Below, in pieces: positions 17,406-25,736 of a stretch of 64,000 nucleotides of DNA. The notes beneath the pieces are model-generated. The model was given only the letters and a program-made list of their open reading frames with translations. It searched no databases and was not told the origin of the DNA. The position numbers and the translations under genes were made by a program. Where the stretch lies: NCBI GenBank assembly GCA_017472605.1, contig JAFUPV010000035.1:1-64000 (forward strand), given 5' to 3'. The first letter of the stretch is position 1. Each line of letters starts with the position of its first letter. Source of the stretch: Lachnospiraceae bacterium (GTDB taxonomy: Bacteria > Bacillota > Clostridia > Lachnospirales > Lachnospiraceae).

Positions 17406-18788
17406 TTAAAGAAAATGATAATGATGCTCTTCCTCTTCATGAGCCGGTGGTTCTTTTGGTGCCATCATGATTCGGATGATCAGAATCAGAAGAATTGCCA
17501 GAAGAAGAATTGCTGCAGCGATGGCCAGTACGAGCCAGACATTGACGGTATGAAGCCGGGTAATGTCCAGTGCGGAAAGCAGACCGGAAGTGCTTCTGGT
17601 ATCATTCCAGAGACCAATTTGACTGTTATCTTCACTTTGCTGAATCAGATTCACGGTTCCCAGCGGATATCCATCCAGCTTATAGGTGATTGTGTGGCTT
17701 CCGTCTGCATTTTCTGTCATCTTTCTTGTCAGATCAGAGAACGTAACGCTGTTCGGAAGAAGGATTCTGGAACTGGCATCCAGTTCCATCAGGGAAACGG
17801 TATCTTCGGAAATACCGAGAGGTGTGTCGGCACGGAGAGAATCTGTATTTAGTTGGGTATCCTGATCGTAGGGACGAACACTTTGGAAATTTCGTTCTGC
17901 ATAATTGAGAAGAAGCTGAGTGTCCGTATATTGATTCGGTGATTTGGAATTCATGACAACACAGATCAGATTCATGTCATTACGAATCGCATAGGTCACC
18001 AGACAGCGTCCAGCCTGTTCTGTCCATCCGGTTTTTCCGCAGATAACGGTTTTATCATAGAATTCCGAATCTTTTTTCAGAAACTGATTGGTGGTTCCCA
18101 TCGGGATATCCTTGTTCAGAACATCGTCTGCATAGCGCATGTAGGCAGTGTCAGAAGCAATCCGGATAAAGTCATTCTGCCGGATACATGCTTCCATGAT
18201 CAGATAGAGGTCATAGGCACATGTCATGTGGTTAGGATCATGAAGACCATTGGCATTGGCAAAGTTCGTATTGACGCAGCCAAGGGAAGCTGCTTCTTCG
18301 TTCATCAGATTAGCGAAGGCTGAGATTGATCCGCTGACATGTTCAGCCAGACCGTTTGCTGCTTCATTGGCTGAGGGAAGGAGCAGACCGTAAAGGCTGT
18401 CCTCAACGGTCAGGGATTCGCCTGCTTTGAGGCCGATGTGACTGCTGCCAGGCTCCAGACTCAGGATTGCCTTTTTCGAATAGGTAACAATGTCATCCAG
18501 CTGGCAGTATTTCAGAGTCAGATAAGCGGTCATTAGTTTTGTGGTGCTGGCCGGGTACATAGATCGGGTCGGATTTTTTGCGTAGATGATGGCTCCGCTG
18601 TCGATATCCACCAGAATTGCCGATTCGCTGGCCAATTCTGGTGCGTCTGCAAACAATTCGGGGATGTGAGCGGAGTAGGTGTCAATCTCTGCTTTTGTAG
18701 CAGCAAAAACACTTTGCAGAGATAACAGAAGAATCAGAAAAACGGTAGGAATGAGATGCTGTATGCGGGGTATGGATTTGTATTTCAT
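17406..18788 (-). CDS. D-alanyl-D-alanine carboxypeptidase (PBP5/DacF type)
   Basis: 460 residues; removes the terminal D-Ala from peptidoglycan stem peptides outside the membrane. The start at 18788 has GGAGG six bases upstream; earlier in-frame methionines lack this. An N-terminal hydrophobic signal (LIPTVFLILLLSLQSVFA) is followed by the three serine penicillin-recognising motifs in order: STTK (SxxK), SAN (SxN) and KTG in CGKTGWTEQAG. A C-terminal membrane helix (VWLVLAIAAAILLLAILLIL) with a short charged tail replaces the amphipathic anchor of PBP5. It has its own promoter upstream and lies opposite to the surface array. Confidence 0.93.
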   Translation of the reverse strand: MKYKSIPRIQHLIPTVFLILLLSLQSVFAATKAEIDTYSAHIPELFADAPELASESAILVDIDSGAIIYAKNPTRSMYPASTTKLMTAYLTLKYCQLDDIVTYSKKAILSLEPGSSHIGLKAGESLTVEDSLYGLLLPSANEAANGLAEHVSGSISAFANLMNEEAASLGCVNTNFANANGLHDPNHMTCAYDLYLIMEACIRQNDFIRIASDTAYMRYADDVLNKDIPMGTTNQFLKKDSEFYDKTVICGKTGWTEQAGRCLVTYAIRNDMNLICVVMNSKSPNQYTDTQLLLNYAERNFQSVRPYDQDTQLNTDSLRADTPLGISEDTVSLMELDASSRILLPNSVTFSDLTRKMTENADGSHTITYKLDGYPLGTVNLIQQSEDNSQIGLWNDTRSTSGLLSALDITRLHTVNVWLVLAIAAAILLLAILLILIIRIMMAPKEPPAHEEEEHHYHFL

Positions 18789-18849
18789 GAAAACCTCCAT
18801 ATGATTAATTTCTTTCCGGTACCTGTACATGCGCACAGACTTCAGATAC

Positions 18850-18877
18850 ATTATACCAGACTTCCGGGTAAATTCAA
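18850..18877 (-). promoter_or_regulatory. Promoter of DD-carboxypeptidase gene
   Basis: On the minus strand TTGAAT, 16-base spacer, TATAAT; the -10 is about 60 bases before the start codon. Confidence 0.65.
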
Positions 18878-18956
18878 GTGAAAGGAAGAGATGCAGGGCG
18901 CCATTTCATGAGAAATAGGGATGAAGCGGTCTGGCGTTTGAAATTGGAAAATAACA

Positions 18957-18986
18957 TTGACAATTTAAAGTGTGATATATTATAAT
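18957..18986 (+). promoter_or_regulatory. Promoter upstream of cytidylate-kinase-like gene
   Basis: TTGACA (18957-18962), 18-base spacer, TATAAT (18981-18986). Confidence 0.75.
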
Positions 18987-19059
18987 TTTATCATAATCAG
19001 GTGGCCTGGGCAATATCTCAGGCTGACAATCGTTACACGCCAAGGAGGGAAATGTGCAT

Positions 19060-19686
19060 ATGGAGAAGAACTTTGTGGTGACAATTACCAGAACCTGTGG
19101 AAGCGGCGGAACATCGGTGGCGAAAATTCTTTCCGAGGATCTGAAGATTAATTATTATGACCGCATGCTTCTTCGACTGGCTTCGGATGACAGCGGAATT
19201 AATGAAAGCCTGTTTGCGGCAGCAGATGAGGATATGAAAAAGAGTACGTTGTTCAAGGCGTTTAAAAAGGTATATAACGGCGAAATCATTTCGGCAGAAA
19301 AGGATGAATTTACGTCGAATGATAATCTGTTCAATTACCAGGCTAAGGTAATGAAGGAACTGGTAAAGAATGAATCATTTATTGTGATTGGCAGAGCGGC
19401 AGACTTTGTACTCAGAGAGCATCCTTACTTGATTCGTGTATTCATCCATGCGGATGCAAAAAGCTGTCTGCATCATGAAATGGACTGGCTGCAGAGTGAT
19501 GAAAAGACAGCTGCCAGCCGGATTGAACGGGCAAATAAACACCGCAGTGAGTACTATAAGCATTTTACCGGTCGGGAATGGATGGATGCAAGAAACTATG
19601 ACCTGTGTCTGGATACCGGTATCTATACCTACAAAGAGTGTGCGGAAATGATTAAGGCGCTGATCCGGGTCAAAATGAGCCTGTAA
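19060..19686 (+). CDS. Cytidylate kinase-like family protein
   Basis: 208 residues from ATG 19060, with AAGGAGGG 10 bases upstream; a GTG two codons earlier (19054) is also possible. The N-terminus TITRTCGSGGTSVAKILS is a P-loop variant typical of the Cytidylate_kin_2 family, in which the classical GKS is replaced by GGT. A YYDRMLLRLAS segment and a later IGRAADFVLRE segment match the family. A nucleotide kinase role is inferred; the physiological substrate is unsettled. Cotranscription with trmB downstream is likely (34-base gap). Confidence 0.85.
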   Translation: MEKNFVVTITRTCGSGGTSVAKILSEDLKINYYDRMLLRLASDDSGINESLFAAADEDMKKSTLFKAFKKVYNGEIISAEKDEFTSNDNLFNYQAKVMKELVKNESFIVIGRAADFVLREHPYLIRVFIHADAKSCLHHEMDWLQSDEKTAASRIERANKHRSEYYKHFTGREWMDARNYDLCLDTGIYTYKECAEMIKALIRVKMSL

Positions 19687-19720
19687 AAGAAAACAGAAGA
19701 AAGAAGTGACCAGAAGAATT

Positions 19721-20371
19721 ATGAGATTGAGAAATGTGAGAGGTGCCAGAGAAGAGATGCTGGTGAATCCTCATGTAATCCAGGAACCGAAATCCTTTCG
19801 CGGGAGGATGAATGAGGTATTCGGAAATGAAAAACCTATCCGGATTGAGGTTGGAATGGGAAAGGGACAGTTTATCACAGCTATGGCAGCGGAAAATCCT
19901 GCTGTGAATTACATTGGGATTGAAAAATATTCCTCTGTTCTGATACGTGCAATTGAGAAACAGGAAGAACTCCAGCTGTCAAATCTGAAATTCATCCGCA
20001 TGGACGCAGAAGAAATCACAGAAGTTTTTGGCGAAGCTGAGGTGGATCGGATTTATCTGAATTTTTCGGATCCATGGCCCAAGGATCGTCATGCCAAGCG
20101 GCGTTTGACCTCATCTGTTTTTCTTGGACGCTACAGTCAGATCCTGAAAAAGGATGGAATTGTTGAGTTTAAAACGGATAACGAAGCTCTGTTTGATTTT
20201 TCTGTTGAATCTGTTTTGGAATCGGGTTGGAATCTGGAACTGGTCACACGTGACCTTCATCATAGTCCTTATGCGGAAGGAAATATCATGACAGAATATG
20301 AGATAAAGTTTTCTTCCATGGGAAATCCAATTTATAAACTGGTTGCTTCACAGAAAGAAGGAAGCAGATAA
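19721..20371 (+). CDS. trmB: tRNA (guanine-N7-)-methyltransferase TrmB
   Basis: 216 residues. Methylates G46 of tRNA using S-adenosylmethionine. The ATG at 19721 gives the family-typical start MRLRNVRGARE; a GTG at 19706 is in frame but less likely. Motifs: SAM-binding IEVGMGKGQF (about 47-56), IGIEKYSSVL, then YLNFSDPWPKDRHAKRR, the signature of TrmB, and TDNEALFDFS near the C-terminus. Length fits the family. Confidence 0.95.
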   Translation: MRLRNVRGAREEMLVNPHVIQEPKSFRGRMNEVFGNEKPIRIEVGMGKGQFITAMAAENPAVNYIGIEKYSSVLIRAIEKQEELQLSNLKFIRMDAEEITEVFGEAEVDRIYLNFSDPWPKDRHAKRRLTSSVFLGRYSQILKKDGIVEFKTDNEALFDFSVESVLESGWNLELVTRDLHHSPYAEGNIMTEYEIKFSSMGNPIYKLVASQKEGSR

Positions 20372-20442
20372 AAGAAACACACCAGGAATGACAGCATCCG
20401 GTTCCGCATAAAATAGAAGAAAGCGGAATTGGAGCTGTTTTT

Positions 20443-20589
20443 ATGATGAGAAAGATTCGGAAGGCAATTGTCTGTTTTATCGGTTCAAAGCCCTGTGTGG
20501 ACAGGAAGCTTCTTCACTACTATCGCTGTCTGGAAAACGTTGCAGAGGAGTTGAAAAGAAAAAAAGAAAAAAATAAAAAAAGTTGTTGA
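20443..20589 (+). CDS. Possible 48-residue basic protein
   Basis: ATG 20443 with GGAG 8 bases upstream. The reading is Lys/Arg-rich, with four Cys and a poly-Lys tail (ELKRKKEKNKKSC). Its stop overlaps the -35 of the tRNA promoter. Codon usage looks acceptable in the first half, but the A-rich end could be non-coding. Unrecognised; uncertain. Confidence 0.35.
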   Translation: MMRKIRKAIVCFIGSKPCVDRKLLHYYRCLENVAEELKRKKEKNKKSC

Positions 20590-20613
20590 CAAAACAAAAA
20601 AAACTGATATAAT
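20586..20613 (+). promoter_or_regulatory. tRNA-Lys promoter
   Basis: TTGACA (20586-20591), 16-base A-rich spacer, TATAAT (20608-20613), about 38 bases before the mature tRNA. Confidence 0.8.
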
Positions 20614-20650
20614 AACTAGTGTTGTCGGGAAGACAACAAAACAAATGGAC

Positions 20651-20723
20651 GCGCCTCTAGCTCAGTTGGTAGAGCACCTGACTCTTAATCAGGGTGTCCA
20701 GGGTTCGAGCCCCTGGAGGCGCA
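20651..20723 (+). tRNA. tRNA-Lys (anticodon CTT)
   Basis: 73 nt: acceptor GCGCCTC pairs with GAGGCGC, D-arm AGCTCAGTTGGTAGAGC, anticodon loop CTCTTAA, T-arm CAGGGTTCGAGCCCCTG, discriminator A. CCA is not encoded. Identical to the tRNA at 35687. Confidence 0.97.
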
Positions 20724-20730
20724 TTAAAGA

Positions 20731-20757
20731 CCACTTCGCGATGAAGTGGTTTTTTTA
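20731..20757 (+). terminator. tRNA-Lys terminator
   Basis: CCACTTC / GAAGTGG with a 5-base loop followed by a run of seven to eight T. Confidence 0.9.
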
Positions 20758-20766
20758 TGTTTAAGT

Positions 20767-20945
20767 GAGTCAGGCGAGGGTGCCTGCGCACTTATCAGAG
20801 GAGCGACGCGATAACGAGAGAAACTTGCGCAGCGTGTTTCTTCTCGTTTGTGCAGGCAACGAGTTTCTCTCAGTGTACGATTTACAGAGCAGATGAGGCG
20901 TCTGCAAGAACAGCATGCTCACGATGTTCCAGGTCAGTTTTTTTG
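20767..20945 (+). ncRNA. Candidate structured RNA or switch-like element between tRNA-Lys and transglutaminase gene
   Basis: Outer stem TGCCTGCGCA (20781-20790) with TGTGCAGGCA (20849-20858, one G-U). Inner stem AACGAGA-GAAAC (20813-20824) with GTTTCTTCTCGTT (20835-20847). GAGAGAAAC can alternatively pair with GTTTCTCTC (20863-20871). A hairpin GAACA...TGTTC (20908-20929) followed by TTTTTTT ends the block. No coding frame explains these pairings. The left edge resembles 4199-4229. No promoter seen inside; it may be transcribed by read-through. Confidence 0.4.
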
Positions 20946-20990
20946 AGAAAACGAAAACGATTGCGAACGTGTTTCTGTCAACTATATGGA

Positions 20991-21019
20991 TTGAATTTAG
21001 GATAAAACTGTGATATAAT
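20991..21019 (+). promoter_or_regulatory. Promoter of transglutaminase surface gene
   Basis: TTGAAT (20991-20996), 17-base spacer, TATAAT (21014-21019), 38 bases before the start codon. Confidence 0.7.
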
Positions 21020-21057
21020 AATCAAAGCGTATAAAAATGGTTTCATGGGAGGTATAT

Positions 21058-22977
21058 ATGAAAAGGGGATTCATTCGACATATCATGATCTCTGCCATTG
21101 TCACTATGATGTTTCTTATGAGTCAGCTTGTCGCTGCCAGTGAAATAGAGTCGATAACAGAATCGTTTACGGAAGAGGAAATTGAGACAGAAACAGAAGT
21201 GACAGCGGTTTCGCTTGCTGAGCAGGAGGAAATGTCAGATCTGGTGCCTGTGGAAGGGACGGCAGCGGCAGAGATGCCAGTTGTGGATTCTTTCGAAACG
21301 GAAGCGGTGATGGCTGCTGCAATTTCAGAGACAGATACTGTTGATTCGATGGAAGTAATTTCCGTGAATCCAATGTTCGAAGCAATTTATGGACGAGCTT
21401 ATTTAGAGTCATTGCTTACCGCTGCAGGAGCAGGCGATCCAATGACAGCAGCTGTTACATATGGAACTCAGGAAGAAGCGGTTGCAATTTTGAAAGCTGC
21501 ATTAATGGAGAGAACGACTTCTGTCAGCATCGGTTTACTGTCGGCTTCCAAACCGTCTTCATCCATGATGTCTGAGATTTTTCAGGGAGCGATTGCATGT
21601 GACAGTGGATCCGGTTCCTATGATGGTGACGCACTTCGCAGTGATTACCTTAGCTGGAAAGCAAGCGGAAGCTATTACACCAGAAGCGGTCAGTACTATA
21701 TCACGATGAAGTTTACAGTTGTATACTGTACAACCGCGGAGCAGGAAACGGTTCTGCGTGCTGCCATTACGAGCAAGGTGGAAGAAATGAACCTGAAATC
21801 TCTTCCAGAAGATGAAATAATTCGAGAAATTCACGATTTTATCTGCAGCACGGTCAGTTATGACCATTCAACCGACAGTGGAACACTGAAGCATTCTGCT
21901 TATGCAGCGATGATTAATAAAAAAGCGGTATGTCAGGGTTACACATCTCTGTTTTACCGCATGTGCCGGGAAGCCGGAGTGTCCGTTCGAATGATTACCG
22001 GAGTCGGTATAAACAATAGCGGAGAGACAGAAGATCATGCATGGAATATTGCTTCCGTATCCGGAAAGTACTATAATGTAGATACTACATGGGATGCTGG
22101 AAGTTCAGTACGCTATACTTATTTCATGAAGTCTGATGCAGAGTTCCCTAATCATACCCGTGATGATGAATATTTGACAGAATCGTTTCAGCAGAGCTAT
22201 CCCATGTCTGCAAGTTCTTATGCACTCAAGGATTCCTCTGAGAACGAAGCAAAGCTGAATGGTCTGGTTGATACGGGAAATCAGCTTGTTTATTATGTAG
22301 ATAACGCGATTCAGAGCAGCTATACCGGACTTGTTACTCAGGACAATGTCATGTATTATGTGGAAAACGGTGTTGTTAATACCGGATTCACCAGTCTGCT
22401 TAAATTTGAAGGAACCTGGTATTACATTGAGGCAGGAAAGGTAAATACCGGATTTACCAGTCTGTTTAAATATAATGGAGCCTGGTATTATATCGAAAAT
22501 GGAAAGCTGAACTGGAATTTTACCGGTCTGACCAAGTATAACGGAGTCTGGTATTATGTACGCGGTGGTGTTCTTGACTGGAATTACAGCGGTTTATGTA
22601 AAAACAATGGAATGTGGTTTTATGTAGGGAACGGACAGGTGGACTGGAATTTTACTGGTCTGACGAAGTACTGCGGTGCCTGGTTCTATGTAGCAGGAGG
22701 AATGCTTGATTGGAATTATACTGGTCTGTGTAAGAATAATGGAATGTGGTTCTATGTAGGAAATGGACAGGTAGACTGGAATTTTACCGGTCTGACTAAA
22801 TACTGCGGAGTCTGGTTCTATGTAGCAGGAGGAATGCTTGACTGGAATTACATTGGTCTGTGCGTGAATAATGGCGTATTATATTATGTAAGTAATGGAC
22901 AGGTCAACTGGAATTATACCGGAACTGCAATCTATAATGGTGTGACGTATAACGTAGTGGGCGGATATGTCAGATAA
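21058..22977 (+). CDS. Secreted transglutaminase-like protein with wall-binding-like repeats
   Basis: 639 residues. ATG 21058 follows GGGAGG by 5 bases; the in-frame ATG at 21037 lies upstream of that site and is rejected. Order: signal peptide ending VAAS, an acidic Glu/Thr linker (about 25-95), then a transglutaminase-like core with the Cys-His-Asp triad C292 (VCQGYT), H327 (HAWN) and D342 (VDTTWD). Ten aromatic 22-residue repeats follow (about 405-620) and a VVGGYVR cap. The superfamily includes protein cross-linking and peptidase members; the substrate here is unknown. Repeats 6-7 and 8-9 are a near-exact 132-bp DNA duplication. A strong hairpin follows. Confidence 0.88.
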   Translation: MKRGFIRHIMISAIVTMMFLMSQLVAASEIESITESFTEEEIETETEVTAVSLAEQEEMSDLVPVEGTAAAEMPVVDSFETEAVMAAAISETDTVDSMEVISVNPMFEAIYGRAYLESLLTAAGAGDPMTAAVTYGTQEEAVAILKAALMERTTSVSIGLLSASKPSSSMMSEIFQGAIACDSGSGSYDGDALRSDYLSWKASGSYYTRSGQYYITMKFTVVYCTTAEQETVLRAAITSKVEEMNLKSLPEDEIIREIHDFICSTVSYDHSTDSGTLKHSAYAAMINKKAVCQGYTSLFYRMCREAGVSVRMITGVGINNSGETEDHAWNIASVSGKYYNVDTTWDAGSSVRYTYFMKSDAEFPNHTRDDEYLTESFQQSYPMSASSYALKDSSENEAKLNGLVDTGNQLVYYVDNAIQSSYTGLVTQDNVMYYVENGVVNTGFTSLLKFEGTWYYIEAGKVNTGFTSLFKYNGAWYYIENGKLNWNFTGLTKYNGVWYYVRGGVLDWNYSGLCKNNGMWFYVGNGQVDWNFTGLTKYCGAWFYVAGGMLDWNYTGLCKNNGMWFYVGNGQVDWNFTGLTKYCGVWFYVAGGMLDWNYIGLCVNNGVLYYVSNGQVNWNYTGTAIYNGVTYNVVGGYVR

Positions 22978-22985
22978 GAACTTGA

Positions 22986-23013
22986 CGTGCGGGAGAAATC
23001 CCGCACGATTTGT
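22986..23013 (+). terminator. Terminator after transglutaminase gene
   Basis: Perfect stem CGTGCGGG / CCCGCACG around AGAAAT, followed by ATTTGTTT. Best-formed member of the array's 3' hairpin family. Confidence 0.7.
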
Positions 23014-23112
23014 TTACATGGACTAACTGAGTCATTCAACAGGAGATACAGAAGATGCGTATCTGTCTCGTAAAAACGGAAAGACGGTGTGCGATCTGGA
23101 AATGGAGAGAGA

Positions 23113-25623
23113 ATGAGAAAACTGTGGAAGCAGAGCGTGAAAATAATTGGTATGACAGGACTGCTCCTCCTGGGAAACGGTTGGAAATCCTGTTGGGTAC
23201 AGAATGTTTTTGCAGAGGTGACAGAATCAGTCGAAGCTGAAACAGAGCAGTTTACTTGGAAGATTGAGAATGGCTATGCGGTAATCACCGGCTATCAGGG
23301 AGATGGAAACGGGTTCGTTATACCGGATATGATTGATGGATGTCCGGTAACATCGATTGACGAGTGGGCATTCTATGACTGTGATTGTCTGAACGGTGTG
23401 ATTACGCTGCCGGAAACAGTTCAGTCGATTGGTGATTATGCGTTTCGGGAATGTGATAATATAACCGGGATTGTTTTTTCATCCACTCTGAAAACGCTGG
23501 GAACAGGAGCCTTTTCCGGCTGCTCCCGTTTGGGAGAGGAGATGGACTGTCTAACCATCCCTGCAGGAGTGGGAGTGATAGAGAATCAGACATTTTATGA
23601 CTGCGCATCACTTGGCAGTGTCTACCTGCCGGATACAGTTACAGTAATTGGTGAAGGAGCCTTTTCCGGCTGCACGTTGCTGAAAGAGATAACCATTGGA
23701 AATGTATCGCAAATTGCCATGCATGCCTTTTCCGGTTGCTCAAGTCTTCAGATCATTGCACTTCCTGAGTCACTGACTTATCTGGGACGTAATTGCTTTG
23801 AAGCGTGTACCTCACTGATGAGCATTGCACTACCGGAGAGCCTGACATCGGTTCCGGATTACTGCTTTGCAGACTGTGCAGCTCTGGAACGTGTAACCTT
23901 CGGCAGTTCTGTTCGGACAATTGGGCAATATGTTTTTTCCGGCTGTGTACGATTGAAGAAAATTACGATTCCAGTCAGTGTAACAACGATGTATACGGAG
24001 TCTTTTTACAATTGGAAGAGTTGGGGAACTCTGGTTGTTTATAAAGACAGCTACGGCGAGACATATGCTCAGAATAAGTCAGTACCGTATGTATACACAA
24101 CGGAGGTTGATCAGATCACAGATGTATTGATTGGAATGTATCGCTGCAGGATCCAGGAAAATCAGATTGCAATTACTGGCTATATCGGGACAGAAAGCGA
24201 TCTGGTTATTCCTTCTGAGTTGAACGGGTATCCGGTTTCTTCCATCTGCTCAAATGCGTTTCGCTACAATGTGGCAGTGGAGCGGATTACGATACCGGAA
24301 ACGGTTCATACAATTGGCACTTACGCGTTTTCTGACTGTTCTGCGCTTCAGGAAGTGAAACTTCCGTCTGCGCTGACAAAACTGGAAGAGGGGGTATTTG
24401 CCAATTGTACCGCTTTTACTGAGATTACAGTTCCAGATTGCCTGAAGACAATTGGTACAGCGGCGTTTGCAGGCTGTACCAGTCTGCAGACAATCGGTTG
24501 CGGAGAAAAAATAACGCTGATTGATGCCTATGCGTTCATGGGGTGCAGAAATCTGACCAGTCTGATTCTTCCAGAAACGCTGCTGTCAGTGGGGGATGGA
24601 GCATTTCAGGGGTGTGTATCACTGAGAGAACTGACAGTTCCGTCTTCCGTAACAAGGATTGCTGCGAATGCTTTTTCACAGTGTACGTCTCTTAGTGAGC
24701 TGGTAATTAAAGGGGCACCGACAATTGGTACCTATGCATTTGGCGAGTGTACAGCCCTCGTTTCAATTCAATGGCCAGAGTCGATTTCCAGTATTAGCAG
24801 TTACGCATTTTATGGATGTTCATCTCTGACGGAGGTAAAGCTGCCTGACAGTCTAATGACAATTCCTGAATTTCTGTTTGGAAACTGCAGCGCCCTGAAG
24901 ACGGTATACCTGTCAGATCAGGTAAAGTCTTTTGGATTTGGATGTTTTTCCGGATGCGATCAGTTAAATGTAATTGTATGCGGAAGCGGCAGTGAAACAG
25001 AGACTGATCGGGGATCAGAAGAAAATGTGGAAATGGAAGGCAGTGCAGAAACGGAAGAACGTACAGAAGCCGAAGAAAATGCAGAAGCAGAAGGAAATGC
25101 GGAAGTGGAAAGCAGTGTAGAAACGGAAGAACGTACGGAAGCCGAAGGAAACGCAGAAGCAGGAGAAAGTGCAGAAGTAGAAGGCAGCGCAGAAACGGAA
25201 GAACGCACGGAAGCCGAAGAAGACGCGGAAGCCGAAGGAAGTAAAGAAACCGAAGAAAGCGCAGAAACGGAAGAACGCACGGAAGCCGAAGAAAACGCGG
25301 AAACGGAAGGAAGTGCAAAAGCCGAAGAAAGCGCAGAAACGGAAGAACGCACGGAAGCCGAAGGAAACGCGGAAACAGAAGGAAGTGAAGAAGCCGAAGA
25401 AAGTGCAGAAACGGAAGAATGCACGGAAGCCGAAGGAAACGCGGAAGCCGAAGGAAGTGCAGAAGTCGAAGAAAGCGCAGAAACGGTAGGAAGTACGGAA
25501 GTTCAAGAAAACGCAGATACAGGAGAAAACATGGGAATCGAAAAGAGGATAGAGACAGCCTCAACAGGAGTATGGCAGTGGCTGCTGCGTTTCCTGCTGC
25601 GTCTTCTGCAATGGTTGATTTAG
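23113..25623 (+). CDS. BspA-type LRR protein with long acidic repeat tail and hydrophobic C-terminus
   Basis: 836 residues from ATG 23113 (GGAGAG upstream). Signal peptide ending NVFAE, then two LRR_5 blocks (about 50-330 and 345-620), each opened by a YxxxITGYxGxxxxxVIPxxxxGxPV module. About 635-805 is a low-complexity repeat of ETEERTEAEGNAEAEGSAE units. The protein ends in an amphipathic or membrane-like segment, VWQWLLRFLLRLLQWLI. It carries no aromatic repeats and no LPXTG. The tail may anchor in the membrane by a mechanism unlike its neighbours; that is inference from hydrophobicity. Confidence 0.82.
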   Translation: MRKLWKQSVKIIGMTGLLLLGNGWKSCWVQNVFAEVTESVEAETEQFTWKIENGYAVITGYQGDGNGFVIPDMIDGCPVTSIDEWAFYDCDCLNGVITLPETVQSIGDYAFRECDNITGIVFSSTLKTLGTGAFSGCSRLGEEMDCLTIPAGVGVIENQTFYDCASLGSVYLPDTVTVIGEGAFSGCTLLKEITIGNVSQIAMHAFSGCSSLQIIALPESLTYLGRNCFEACTSLMSIALPESLTSVPDYCFADCAALERVTFGSSVRTIGQYVFSGCVRLKKITIPVSVTTMYTESFYNWKSWGTLVVYKDSYGETYAQNKSVPYVYTTEVDQITDVLIGMYRCRIQENQIAITGYIGTESDLVIPSELNGYPVSSICSNAFRYNVAVERITIPETVHTIGTYAFSDCSALQEVKLPSALTKLEEGVFANCTAFTEITVPDCLKTIGTAAFAGCTSLQTIGCGEKITLIDAYAFMGCRNLTSLILPETLLSVGDGAFQGCVSLRELTVPSSVTRIAANAFSQCTSLSELVIKGAPTIGTYAFGECTALVSIQWPESISSISSYAFYGCSSLTEVKLPDSLMTIPEFLFGNCSALKTVYLSDQVKSFGFGCFSGCDQLNVIVCGSGSETETDRGSEENVEMEGSAETEERTEAEENAEAEGNAEVESSVETEERTEAEGNAEAGESAEVEGSAETEERTEAEEDAEAEGSKETEESAETEERTEAEENAETEGSAKAEESAETEERTEAEGNAETEGSEEAEESAETEECTEAEGNAEAEGSAEVEESAETVGSTEVQENADTGENMGIEKRIETASTGVWQWLLRFLLRLLQWLI
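25030..25500. repeat. Coding repeat of acidic GAA-rich units
   Basis: Imperfect tandem units translating as AETEERTEAEGNAE. The purine-rich codons create long spurious open frames on the opposite strand. Confidence 0.8.
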
Positions 25624-25736
25624 AAAACGGACACTTTTTAAAATGGAAATAAAAGAGCATTGACACGAAACCGGAAATGCTGTTATTATATTCTTTACGG
25701 TGTTTCGGAAGGATGTGGGAAAGAGGTGATGGCGAC

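Noticed and set aside
20651-20723. Prophage attachment site at the tRNA-Lys
   Set aside because: No integrase gene in the window and both tRNA copies are complete; no partial tRNA duplicate was seen.
21037-21057. ATG at 21037 as start of the transglutaminase protein
   Set aside because: The GGGAGG ribosome site lies between it and the ATG at 21058, which also gives a proper signal peptide.
107-25623. LPXTG sorting signals on the surface proteins
   Set aside because: I looked at all C-termini; none shows LPXTG with a hydrophobic tail and basic end. One has a hydrophobic tail without the motif.
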